This document shows positions 1 to 12,595 of a DNA stretch of 64,000 bases, in pieces. Below the pieces are notes generated by a model. That model was given only the letters and a program-made list of their open reading frames with translations. It did no database searches and had not been told where the DNA came from. Every line of letters starts with the position of its first letter. Within the stretch, counting starts at the first letter, position 1. Where the stretch lies: the NCBI GenBank assembly GCA_013396525.1, contig VWYX01000348.1:434001-498000 (forward strand), given 5' to 3'. Both the position numbers and the translations under genes were made by a program. This DNA is from Chaetorhynchus papuensis (Eukaryota > Chordata > Aves > Passeriformes > Rhipiduridae).

Positions 1-3000
1 ACAAGACCTCTCAAGCTGGCTGCCCTCCCTCTAGGTTACAGACTACCAACAAATCCTGTAGATCTGTTCAGTCACCTGCACAGACTATGAAGAAAACATA
101 CATTTTATTTTCATTTGAATTACAGGAGCCCCACAGCCCCCTGAATGATTTCCTGCATGTGACTAATGAAAAAGCTCCAAACAAGTGCTTCTCTGACTCA
201 TGTATCTTCCCTCCTTTATATGCTAGCTACCCATCAGATTACAATGACAGCTCCATTAGTTTGGGATTCTGTTAGACGAAAGAGGAACAAATGCCTTGAA
301 CAGCAGAAACCTCCAATGGTCTGAATGCAGTGATCCTTTATTGCAGTCTACTTCACACAAAGCTGTAAACCACATATATCTTTTGATATAGGTGGAGTAA
401 ACTACTGCCGTTTATGTTCAAAATATCACATAGCCTTTCCAAAAACCAGTTCTGTGGTTTACACCAAAAATAATCCCATGTGACCTTTGCAGACCTACCT
501 TACTAAGACTCTCTGGTCATTCATGCACTCAGTTATTAGGGCTTTAAATGAAGCTGATCATAATTTACGTACTGAGAAGGTCTCTTACATCACCTCAACC
601 TACTAAAATGACACTTACATTTTCCCCTAGAAAGTGGCATGTTATGTAAGCCAAGTCATTTAGGAGATGATCATGCTGCAGCCAGCGTCAGGAATTACAT
701 TAGCAAAGAAAATGCACATAGGCAAAGAAGAGCAGGGTTTGGCTTTTCTAATGGTTCAAATTTTGGTTTCATTATAAGATATGACATTTTAAGTTTAATA
801 GCTAGTACTCCCTTTTCTCCTTCTTATAGCACATAATACAGACTTTTTATTATTTCCAAGTGTCCTGCCTTTGCCTGCATTGAAAACCCTCTCTCCTCTC
901 CCCCGCGCTGAAGAGTTATTAGGCTGCAAAATCGGTTTTATGAATAGGTGTGACTTTGAATGCCTACACTGCAGATGTGACCTCAGGGTAAAATGGAAAT
1001 GCAATGTCATCTGCTGGGAAGCAGGCAAAGAGGAGAGCTGATGAGCAGTGAAGAGGTATCTGAAACACAGACATGACTAAAGCCTTTTCTGCTCAGTTTG
1101 TTTTTACCAGGCCATTTTAAAAATGCAGTCTCCTGCCTTTACATTCAGAGCACACTGGCCAGAGTTACAGACACCTTGCACTACAGGTACCGATTCCATT
1201 TGACAGTCCTGGATTTTGAGAGGTCCCTCAGCACTGACACTGCAGGTCTTTATCGCCTGGACAATTTATGCTTGCAGCCCCTAGTGAGTGCCTTATGAAC
1301 CCATGTTAATACAGCATCTGCAATTTGCAACTTTTTTATTTCCAGGTTGGGATTTCTGCAAGATACTTACATCATTAATGTGTTACAGATCACTATGCCA
1401 CAGTCCCCAGTTGTGGCTTAATTGTCCCGAGGTTTCTCAGCACAGTCCCTCTGGAGCTTTGCTGGCTTGAGACCAGCCAACACCCCATGGTTCTGCTGAC
1501 TAAGGGCATGGGGATCCTAGCATTGACAGTCAGGACTTGGATCCTGGAGGAGTAACAGATGCACTGAACACCACATGGCCTGGGAAGCAGCAACATATGC
1601 TGCATTCATTAGTGACTGTTGAGCAACAAGGGAGTCTGACACATCGGATTTGCTTTACCTTTGGCAGCCAGTGCAGTCGTGGCTCTTCATAGGACACAGA
1701 GCAATGTGCTCAACCAAAACAGTGAAAATAACTGGCATAATCAAACTGCAAGCTCCCATTGTTGCTCCTCAGCCACACAGACCCGTTGTTCATACCAGAA
1801 AGCAAAAGGAAAGAGCCAGCAGGGAAACATCTTGGAGACACTATAAAAAATGCACATAATAAAGAGCAATGCACATGTGACCCTGCCAGGGTTGTCACCT
1901 CCTGACATGAGGCCAGCTGCAATCTGTGTCCAGCATCAGCGGGAAGGCCCTGCTATCCGCCAAGCTCCTTCCGGCTCTGCTGCAATGTGTGCTGTGTCTG
2001 ACCTGTGTCTCAGGTATCGGGCTGCATTCTCCCAAAGGTCACATTCTGCAAAAGAACACGAAAACGGGGTCTCCCATTGCGCTCCCATGATAAACATTCC
2101 TTGCAGAAAACAGAGAAGCTTATGCCCCTGTAAATGACAAACTGCATTAGGAGAAACTGCTTCTGTTCCTTTAACCTCGGCTCTCCATAGACGGTGTAAC
2201 TCCTTAATTTCAGCTCTCTGGCAGTGACACCAACACTCTGGTTTTGAGAAAACAGAGCTGAAAATGGACGGCTTTTCTCTTCTTTTGGCTTTGTTAACAA
2301 TTAGCAGAGCTGAAAGCCAGGGTACTTTGAGCAGTATAAATAAACTTGGGGATTTGATGGTTGCTTCTTCCTGAATGAATACGAAAACATATCAGAGGGC
2401 TGAACTTTTGTTTTGCAATGTGACACTATCATATTTCTTCATAGCTTTATTACATATTTTTCCTACCCCCAACTGACTTTAATGCTCTTAAAAGCACAAA
2501 AGAAGAGAGAGAAAAGGAAAAAATATTTTGTGCAACTTCATGACATATTTAATGAGAATATTTCTTCTTTCTTCTTCCTTTCCAGATATTTAATGTTAAG
2601 CAAAGACTGCTGCAAAAGTGCAATATTTTCAGAATAAAACTCATGGCATTTTTTCTATTATGATCTCAGAGGTGCTCAGACCTGACACCCCAGATGCTCT
2701 CTTCTAAACTAAGCCCTTAATACTTACAATCACAGTGTACTTACAAAAATATGGGGAAAAAAATGAAAACTACAATAGAAAATGAAGTTATCAGTGGGCT
2801 TCAGATGAGTCCAACTGTGGTTAAAATCAAGGATTAAGTGAAACATCCATCTCATACAGGCAGATAGCTCACGTTGCACCACCTTAATAAGCATCTGTCC
2901 AGAAGGAGAGGGGGGTTTACATCATCAAGAAAACCCAAATGTATTCCTGGCCTGCAAGAGCTGTTTCCCTATCAGACTTGAAACAAATGCATTTGCTTAA

Positions 3001-3472
3001 CAAAGCTTCCAGCTATCATGATCTGCATTACAGCACATCCTCCCTCTGCTCCTCATCTGCCATGACTATTTGTGACCCAATTCTTCAAGGCCAGAAAACC
3101 CCTGCATCTCACAAGTGCTTGTCCCATACCAAGTGGAACTGCGATCAACCCTCACAGTGGGAGTGTTTGACTCCCTGCTAGAAACAACATTGACAGCTTT
3201 CCAGTCCCTGTGTTTTGCATTTCTACATGAGTTAATTCCTTGTGATGCTCTCAACATGAACACGATATCACAGCCATGTCACATCCCAGCTTGGATCAGA
3301 CACCGTCCCCTGCCAGGCACTTGGTTTGTGGCACTTGGACTCTGGCAACAAAGCAAGGTACACAGCTCTGTGTGTTTGTATACACGCACACACCCCCATC
3401 CTCTCCTACATTTTTATCAGTGTTCAACAGAGAGTCATTTGGCTTTGCACTCTTTATGGACAAACAATTAAC
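1..3472. other. Unique non-coding DNA, no gene seen
   Basis: I see no gene or recognisable transposon here. Reading frames are short, interrupted and on both strands, without protein motifs or paired splice signals. The DNA is AT-rich with short local CA/TG and purine tracts. It could be intergenic or intronic. Confidence 0.6.
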
Positions 3473-3474
3473 AC

Positions 3475-3736
3475 CTAAGTTCATTTTGTAGACAAAAGGA
3501 TTTTGTATTCATTTTGTTGACAAACTGTCTTGAAATCATGGAGGAGACTCTGTTTGACAGTCCTGGCACATACTTGATTCAGTGGAGAAAATGCATTCAG
3601 CTGACTGTCCAGTCAGTTATGTAGACAAAATGAATTTCATCATAATTCTGTCAACAAAATGCTAACTTACTTAAATTATTCTGACAACAAAATAAATTAA
3701 CTTAAAATCCTTTTGTCCACAAAATAGATTTAAGTG
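3475..3736. repeat. Cluster of palindromic TTTTGTnnACAAAA motifs in an inverted repeat
   Basis: Six variants of a 14-bp palindrome of the form TTTTGTnnACAAAA occur near 3483, 3510, 3619, 3648, 3680 and 3710, spaced about 27-32 bp within each side. The left side (about 3475-3535) and the right side (about 3682-3736) align as imperfect inverted repeats around a spacer of roughly 140 bp. This arrangement suits a decayed hairpin-type or terminal-inverted-repeat DNA element, or a cluster of binding sites for a dimeric factor. I do not recognise the family. The repeats are seen in the sequence; the interpretation is inference. Confidence 0.6.
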
Positions 3737-5949
3737 TTTAGAGAAGCCTTGTAAATACTATAGTCTGTTAGCTTAGCATGTGCAACTCAAACATTTGGCT
3801 CAGCTGAGTCAGCAGGCTTTTTCTTATCAGGCAGGACTGGTCGTGACTCTTTCAGCTCTTCCATTCTCTGTGAGGTAAGTCCAATAAGACCACCAATCAC
3901 CTGGGCTGCAACACATGGAGTCAACCAGAACCACAGGAGGGACTCTTTTCCTCTTTTTAATTTAATCACTAGCAACTAGCAGGAAGAATTTGACATTAAG
4001 TATAGCAAGCCTAAACAAATCAGTCTATTCCTCAAAAGAGAGGCTTCATCCTTAGAGCTGAAGTTGATGTGGAGTTTCCATGACAAACCTCCTGATAAAA
4101 GAGCAACTTAATGAGGGACTGCAGCTGAGATACCTCAGTAGATTTCATATTGTGACCATGAAACTGTAATTACTGTGCTTCAGATATCATGTTGTCATTT
4201 ATGCCTATAGAAAATTTTCTTCTGCCTTCTTTTTCTGTTGCTTCAAATTCAAGTTTAAGTTCACATATTCACATCCTGCTCAGAACCTAACTCAGAGAAT
4301 GGGAAGCAATCAGAGCACAGGCATTGCTACAGGGAGCCAAGTGCACCAAGTGCCCAAGACAGTGGAAGTGCAAAAGGAACTGCACCAGAACCAATGGCAA
4401 CCACCTGCCCTTGAGTTCATAGCACCATCAGTAAGAATATTTCTGGTGTGCCTTCATGGCACCAGCCACTGCTGGTGTTGGGACTCTGTGTTGTCATCTC
4501 ACATCTCATGTCCCCCCAAACACATACATGTCCCAGCCTGCAGAAATATCAGGGATGACACCCTGCAGCTCAAGACAAAAATTTCACTGTCATTTGGACT
4601 CACCTCCGGAGAATGAAAACCCCTAAAACAAGTCTTTTAAGCTGTTTTTAATAAGTTCCTTCTCCAGGTTTTACCAACCACTGCCTCCCCGATTGTTCAG
4701 CTACATTTTAATAACAAAGAAACATAGAGAGAATCATGACTATATTTTTAGTGATGCCAGTCAAGGAATTTGTCAGGTTGGTGAAAAAATGAAACTCTTC
4801 CATAAGATTTTGCAATATTCTTTCACTAGTATAAACAGGTTTTTTGTCCTCTGTTGGGGGTTATTTTGGTTACAATGGAGTTAAATTCCAGGAAGGTGTA
4901 CAGTAACACAAGGAAAATATCATATTAATATTTAATATAACACTTTTTATGAGTATGAAAAGAATAAAATGCATTCAAATGCAAATGCAGCCTGCAAGAC
5001 TGGATAAAGTTCTATGTTTTTCCAGCAATGTCTTCATTTTGCTAAAGACCAACTTAGTCTCGAGCGAGCTAAGAATGCCTGTGTGTAGTTCCAGACCCCC
5101 TAAAGGCTGCCTCTGGCCAAAGTCTTACTCAGTATTTGAGCCACTTCTGCAATACCACCTTGTTTCAGTACTCATTGAAATACAGTGGGTTTATTAATCC
5201 CTTCAGAACCACATGTTGTAGCCGCAAAGGGATGAAGCCTGCTGCAGTGTCTATCCTGCCTTATGAGAATTTAACAGAGCAGCTAAAGCTGTGGGATTGT
5301 TCCCTACAGCTCTTATAGGCAACATTTTTTTTTTCCTGTGACATGCTCTGTATATATCAAGCATGGCAAAAGGTCTAGCAGGGGATTTTCAATGAAATTT
5401 CTGTGTGCTAGACAACCAGGTCCTCCTGAATTTTAGTAGATCTGGGTCTCTAACCCCCACAAAGCTCTTTTGACATTTCCAGCCTAAAAGAATGCATTCT
5501 GCCAACTACATTTCAAGAAAACATTAACAGTAACCAACAGGAAAAACTTGTAAATAAATCCCTGTGAAAAAGCCTAGAAAACAAGCACAAACATCAGCCT
5601 AGTTAGAGGATTCCCTGGCAAACAGTAGGAGAGCTTTAGGGAGCATGTGACAGGGAAATCAGGTATTCTTTTACTGGTGTCACTTCTGACTGTCATGAAA
5701 GTGCTCTTGACCCACCCCATCTGATAGAGCACAGCACCGGCCAGAGCCACACCACTGAATCAGCTCAAGCACTTCTCAAGTTATTTGGGACCAATTTCTT
5801 CCTTTGTAATGGCTCTGCATCATGCATGTCACTACCTTGTCTCCCAAATGGGTCCAGAAGGAGCAATGCATTAGAGTGAAAGAAATAACCCTGCAGGGAA
5901 AGCTAGGCATCATGATTGCCAAGTCTCTTTTTACAGACAGTATCAAGAG
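3737..5949. other. Unique non-coding DNA with one short hydrophobic reading frame
   Basis: No gene can be supported. A 62-codon frame on the - strand (3787-3975) has a hydrophobic stretch followed by a Lys/Glu-rich tail. It has no recognised homologue and only a weak acceptor-like site nearby, so it is not called as a gene. The rest is AT-rich unique DNA. Confidence 0.55.
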
Positions 5950-6025
5950 AGTATTCTGAGTTGGAAGGGACCCACAAGGATCATGAAACCCAACTCTTAA
6001 GTGAATGGCCCATTCAACACCTGAA
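5950..6025 (-). mobile_element. CR1 LINE 3' fragment (degraded)
   Basis: On the - strand this stretch matches the end region of avian CR1 elements: a GGACCCACAAGGATCATG-like block read on + and the phrase 'DPCGSL' in - strand translation. The same phrase appears in the better preserved copy at 16932-17190. Only a short, heavily mutated piece remains, and the tail repeat is not clear. It is dead and non-coding. Confidence 0.6.
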
Positions 6026-9000
6026 GGCAGCACATACACAGTAGTTCATTTAATACAAGCAAAACCTAAGAATATGGAGTAGAGAAAGACTTTAAGACAC
6101 ATTAACACTTCTGTCCTGGAGGTCACCCCTGGGTTCCTCTCACCTGGACAACCTGCAGGGAATGCAGCACTTCTGATTCTGAACTAGTCCTTTTTGAACC
6201 ATGCAATGTAAGAAAAGGGGTCAAGGACCTTGGCTTGCCTTAATCTGTGCTTGTACTTGGGCAAAGCTCCTCATCCAGAACTTCAGTACATTTATATCCA
6301 AACCAGAAATACAACTGCAAGGGGGGCATAGACAGAGATGGCTCTGACAAGGAGACCGAGCACAGGGAGAGCAAGGAAATGTGGGAGTGGGGAACTGAAA
6401 GGCACATGGCTTTCTCTTTGTTTGTTTGTTCTTTAGCTCAGGTATCTCAAACTCTCCAACACTTTAACTTGGAATTCCGCTTTGTGAAGGAGAACTTCAG
6501 AGGACAGAAATAGATGGAAATTTATATGGAAATAAACATCCAAATATACATGAGGAAGGGAGGGGAGGGAAAGGAGTGATTCATTATTATGGCTTACATA
6601 TCATTACACATTCAAAAATTCCAAGGTAATATATTTTTCTTCATTGCTTGGATAATAAATCATCATTCGATTACAAAAAATGGAGTACCTGGATGGGACA
6701 GCAGCATTTCTGAAAAATACTACTGGCAGATGAGTGACAGGAAAATTTATGGATTATTCAGTTGCCTGACTGTCCTGCCTCCAGGAGAGAAGTCTATGCC
6801 AATATATAAACCTTTCCTGACAATTCACACAGCAGACACTGTACTTGATGGAGTGAGGTTTTTAGACCTCCCTTGGCTTTATTTTTGTTATTCCTCCTTT
6901 GGTAGCCTGCACAATATGTCATAACAGTGCAAAAGGGTTAGGAAAAAGCCATCCAAGATGCTACTGAGCCCGTACTAGCAGGGCTGTCTCTAGGAGCTAT
7001 GAAAAATACACTGCTGTGTTCCCCACTTAGCTGGAGTTGTCCAATCAATCAGAGATCCTTCAAGGGTCACTGGTATTTGTAAGACAAAGAGTTTTCAAGT
7101 ACAAAAAATGACCATCCAGTCTATCAACAGCTTGCTGTTTTCTAGTTTATCTTCATTTCATCTCCCAGGGGTTTTTTTCAGGCCAACTCTTAATATTTTT
7201 CCCCTGTACAATCAGAGTTATTTCACTCTTCAGCTGGTGCCTTTGAGTCATTCTTTATTTTTCTCCCATTAGACTCATAGCTAGGGGTAAGTCTGAAAAT
7301 CTGGCAAAATGTTGCAGGAGAGGGATGAGGCAGCTGAAGGAAAAGGTATGGCAGAAGGCAGCCACAGGCAGAGGCAATCCTTACTGCATTAAGGGCAGAC
7401 AGGCAGGAGTCAAGCCCCAGCTTTTCTTTTCACACTTGCTTCTGAAAGGAAATTGCTGTCTTCTTTTATGAGGAGCCAAAAGGAACCCACATCTCACCAG
7501 GCCTGGGGTCCAACCTTGGAAAAGGGTACCTCACCCCTTGCAGAGTACACTGCTTCTGGTGGAAAAGCATCAGCAAGCACTTCTTCCAACATGAGCATGC
7601 CTTGGAAACACATAGGTTTTCATCTAGGAACTGCCTGTTCTAAGTTGGAGGACAAATTACATTTCTGCACCAGGCTTTGTGTTTTTGCACTGACTGCTCA
7701 GCTTTCAAAAACCGCAGACAGAGTTTGACTCAGAAAAAGACTTTTTCTTTAGGAGGGCCAACTAAGACCATCAGGGGAAGCAGCTGAACATATGGGCTAG
7801 GTTCTCTGTCACTGAAAATGAGACACCTACTTCTGAAGCAGACACGGACAGCCTCCCTTCACAGGTGGCAGAGTGAAATAGTACATCCCACCTCCTCCTC
7901 ATGCCAGCATGTGAAACAGCTCACATGACTCATGCTCTAGGAATGCCTGTTCCTTAGCAGTGATTATAAGGAGAGCCTGGATGAGTAGCTCTTCTGCTGC
8001 CATCTGAAGTAGAAGGAAGTGAATTCAATACTTTGAAAGCAGAAATAGAAGGCTTTATTTCCTGCTGGTTTCCTGTTTCTGGTGGCAGTACAGAGAGAAC
8101 AAAGCCAGTATGGTGTCTGAATTTCTCTCTGGGAGTTGTTTTATCTCCTACACCTGTGCCCAGATTTCAAGGGTTATACAAGATACAACACCGTGAAAAA
8201 TCAAAACTCAAGCGTCCTTCCAAATTGCATTCCTATTGGGCACTAGCCAGTACTATACATTCAAAACATTAAAGACCCCGCCAAAGGCATCCTACACAAA
8301 GGAATGTGAAATGTTTTCCAAAGGAATCATACAAGAATACCAATAGTTGTAAACCAGTTTGTCTTTTGTTAAAAGGGTAGATGTTTGGACAATAAATGCA
8401 ATAGAGCAACTTCATTAATAACATGAGCACAACACTCGGATGGGTCACATTCGTCTTGGAAAAATCTCAGTCTTCCAGACATGCTGCCATATGGAGAGAT
8501 GTTCTCCAGGACTATTTTGCTCACTAACTCTTGCAGTACCCTCCCCAAAAATTTAGTGGCCATAATTACACTGGGACATGAAAGGATTTATGCCAGTTTG
8601 AACATCTCTTATCAAGCCACTCACCACTGAGGTGCATTTCATGTTCTTGAATTCCCTGGACTGTTTTTATCACTGAGACTAGCAGGGCTAGGAAGAAATC
8701 GGGGTCTTAGCCTTTACCACCCTGTACTGTGTTTGGACCCTAAAATCTACATTCCCTGGATGCCAAACAGCATGTTTATAGTCACTTCGGCCTTACTGCA
8801 ATTGCCTGTAGCTTAAGGATATCTATTTCCCTTGCTGAAATATCCCCAGCTGAAATATCTTTTGTTGCTTTCACACATCTCTCCCTTACTGTGTCATTAG
8901 GCAGGATTAGGATGTGAGGGTGTTTCATGCCTGATGCAGAAAAGTATCTGCTTTGAGTTTTCAGCCAGCCATGATTTGTTAGTGGATAGAATTCTCATCT

Positions 9001-12000
9001 CTGAAGCCCTGGGGCCTTGGCCTAAACAAGGTAATGTAACAGATTTTATTAGCAGTTTCAGAAAGGTAATCTAACACTAGATTAGCATTAAATGGTCCCA
9101 CAAAGTAGACACATAAAGGCATCTATAAACATCATTCCACGCCCTTGATTGCACAAATATCTGGTTTTTAGGCAAAGAGGCAGTATTTTATTTAGATGCT
9201 TTGAGGCACCGATTTGCTTTGTATACAAACTACTGAGTGCTTAATGTCTTGGTAAGTTCTTTCCCTCATCAAACCAAAAATGACTTGATATATCCTACGA
9301 CTTGCTAATAGATGACTAGATAAAGCTAAATTGTAAAAGGATCACTGCTGGTCTCTTGCTGAATAGATGGCTTCCCTAATATGAGAAATGTGATCAGAAA
9401 ATAATCTGCTACTTAGAAGGCAATCTGAATCCCCTTCAGGGAACAGGCTGCGAGAATACAGCACTGAGGATGATATATTAGCATTTCAAGAAGAGTCTGG
9501 AGTCAGTACAGAGGGTGCCACAGAGGAATAGCTAAAATTTCTTTATCTGCTAATATTTCTGGGAAAATTGCAATATTGGGAAATTGCAAAAAGACCAAAC
9601 ACCTTGCTTAAATTGAATTGGATCCGCAACTGTGCACGATCTGTTCAGAGCCTACGGTATATGATTTTCTCCAATTAAAAGTAGAAATTTCAGCCCTGGA
9701 TAGGGTTTCTTTGTCAGTGCTACTGATAAATTTTAGGGTAAAAATTAATACTGAAGTCAGTATTTTCAGAAGTGAACATTATAAATATCCTCAGAAGCTT
9801 TGTCAAAAGATGCCACAAGGTTTTTTGGTTTGGTGTTTCTGGTTTTGTTTTTTTAATGTGCAATATATATCCTTCATGTAATATCTCAAAAGTTTCTTCC
9901 ATGAAAACAGACCAAGCAATTACAGGGATCTGCACCTGTTTTTCATAATAATGAGAAGTTGTAGGGATTTTTTATATAGGATGAAATACTGCATAATAGA
10001 GAATTTTAGGATAGTAAACAAAGAAGCTTAGGCAACTTTCTAACAAGCTTGAATGATTTATAGCTTCTTCTTCTCTAGGGCTCTAGAGACATACTTGAAA
10101 CTCTGATGACTTTCTGCCATAAGCACAGTTAATAAAACTTGAATTTCTAATCTTTCATTTTCCCCAAGTGAAAGCTTTAACTAATCAAAACATCCAGCTG
10201 ATATACCAAAGCAAGTACACTATTGAGTGCTCCAAGTACTCACAAAATAAGATCGCTCAGGTTATACAGAGCCGTCTGATAAACGCATCAAAAGCATGTA
10301 CCAAACTGTTCCCATTTTCCTTCTGAGTGAGAGATATGTTTTAGTCACCTGGCATTATGAGTAAGTCTCCTGGATGCTATACAAGAAAGAAAATTATCAA
10401 ATACACACAGTGTCTTTTAAACGGAAACAAACATTAAGAAAGAATTACTTTGGGGGAAAAAAATGAAAGCGTGCCAATACTTTTTAAAGGTATTGGCTGT
10501 GTTTTCTACCACGGCGCTGCTTTATGTCCCCATGCAAACCACTGAGTGAGCTTTGGCATCTGCATGTGGTGAGATGTGATCCCTGGAAACTGCTCCCAGT
10601 TGAAGAGACAAAACAGAGGCTGACTTCATGTGGAGCTCCTGACCCATTCTGAGGCACCACCATGGAATGGGCATTGGTAGAGCCCCAGCCTGGTGCTCCC
10701 TACACCCCATCCTTGGTTCTCAGCATCTCCTTGGAGCATGCTGCCCATGCTCCCTGGCAAAGCAGCCAGCACAGCACTGTGCTGTCCCTTTAAACAATTA
10801 TTTTCCAGCTGGAAATGCACTTGGGGCCTTGCCAAAGCTCTCCTATACAGAATGGCTCAAAACCCTCTCAACATCCTACTTTACTGCATATGCAGTAGCT
10901 CTCCCGCTCTCTCTCAAAGGCCATACCTCTTTCTAAAGAAAAAAAAAAAAAAAAAAAGATTTATTATTTTACCAATGAAAAGCTATAATAATAGGCCAAT
11001 GAAAATAGCTAAAATTGTAGCCACTTTGCCTAGCAATTACTCATGGGACAAATTCATTTATCTGCTAGTCCAGTGGCTTAATTTACATCCCCAGTTAACA
11101 GTTAATCCTGGAAGTGCACTTCATTTCAAGAGCAGCAGGGAGAGCAAAGGCTGGACCCTTTTGAAAGGAAACCCCCTTTTAATAAATACCTCTGCAATTA
11201 ATTATGCAACCAAACCAGCCAGCAGCAAGCAACAAGAGTGAAGAGGGAAGACATCACAGTATTTACATGTGGAAATAAAACATCAGTGTGGTAAGAGGCA
11301 GATGATGTAGCTGACAGAAAATGCGGGACAGAAACCAAGCTAATATTCACAGGAGTTCAGGTGAAGGAGCTTTAAAACGTCACTTATCAGGAGAAGGCTG
11401 ATGAAAATTAATTGGAAGAGATAGCAGCACTGTTTCTGCATCAGGAGAGCAGAATTTTTCAGTGTCTGTAATAAAATGATGATTTATAACTCTTCAGTGA
11501 AGAAAATTTGCACACTGACCAAGACTTTGGTAAGGTTTAGATCAGGTCAGGGATTTCCTGATCATATTTTGTTTTTGTCAGAAAGTGTTGACTCATCAAA
11601 ACTGCATCTGTTATTTACCACTAAAAGTTTGAATGGTTATTGTTGTCTGGATTCCTCAGGTCCTGAATGAAACCTCTGGTCAAAAACAAGAGGGGTGTAG
11701 AGCAGAACCAGCAGCTAAAGCACTTGCCTGTGGTGTAAGAGACCAGGATGCTGAGCCCAGGCTGACCCAGGCAAGTAGGAAAGCTGAATTTCAGTGTGTA
11801 ACATGCAGGCAAAGGACACTGTCACAGTATCCCAGTGGTGTCTTGCTCAGGGTCTAAGTGAGCACAGTAAAGGCACAGTGTCCCACTTGCTCTCTGCATG
11901 CAGAATTAGAGGGTTTCCTAAATCCTAGTAAGTCACAAAGAAGGGAAAAACAGTCCCTTGTGTGGTGTTCTTATGCAGAGATGGACCAAAATGCAAAAGC

Positions 12001-12504
12001 AACAGCAGACTTACTTGCCCAGTAACTTTAGCAAGTCAAACGAGGGGGTCTCCACTTCTCTTTATCTCTTTTTAAATTAAACCCATGGTTCCCATTTGGG
12101 AGGGCATCCAGTAGCAACCACTAGCTTTTCTATAGTTTGTTTGACTGTGCTGTGCCTCATAATTCACCAGGCATGGTGCTAAGATGTGCTTCAAACAAGC
12201 CAAGGGCAATAGCCAGCAGATTTTCAGCACAAAGATGGCTTTTTTTGGCATATGGATGAACCACCACTTTATTTAAAATAAGCATTGAAAATGCTTGTCC
12301 TGTTATTTTACCAACCCCTGCATCCTACATGACAATAAATAATGTGGCTTTGCACACATGTAGGCGGCTTTGGCTCCCCTCAATCAATTAGGATATAAAT
12401 ACATGGCATCACATGATATTGTACAGGTATCACATCTCATCACATCAGAGATTCATGCAGAAGTGATCAGACCTGTTGCTTCTACCAAATTTGAGAAGCC
12501 TGGG
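6026..12504. other. Unique non-coding DNA
   Basis: No gene, RNA or clear transposon is visible. A run of 19 A (10939-10957) could be a decayed retroposon tail or simple repeat, but there is no poly(A) signal or parent-like reading frame before it. The following 280 bp (10959-11240) are AT-rich with homeodomain-type TAATTA/ATGCAA motifs and look like a candidate conserved non-coding element, which is inference only. Confidence 0.55.
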
Positions 12505-12595
12505 AGTGGGCTGAAGGAATCCTCACAAAGCTCAACAAGGACAAGTATAGTCTTGGGCAGCTGTGGGGAGATAACCCCATGACCATCTCTGCCAG
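12505..12595 (+). mobile_element. Possible CR1-type LINE ORF2 scrap
   Basis: One + strand frame reads LTKLNKDK, then a broken stretch, then NPM. This resembles the 'LNKDKC...LHLGRNNPM' segment found after the reverse-transcriptase core in bird CR1 ORF2. Only about 30 codons can be followed, and the key Cys and LHLG residues are lost. If real, it is a very old remnant and the only CR1 piece here on the + strand. A chance match is possible. Confidence 0.4.

Noticed and set aside
10500..10957. Processed pseudogene ending in A19
   Set aside because: No poly(A) signal before the A run, no target duplication and no parent-like reading frame found.
10693..11241. 182-codon + strand frame
   Set aside because: It runs through a poly(A) stretch that yields a lysine run and has no protein-like features on either side.
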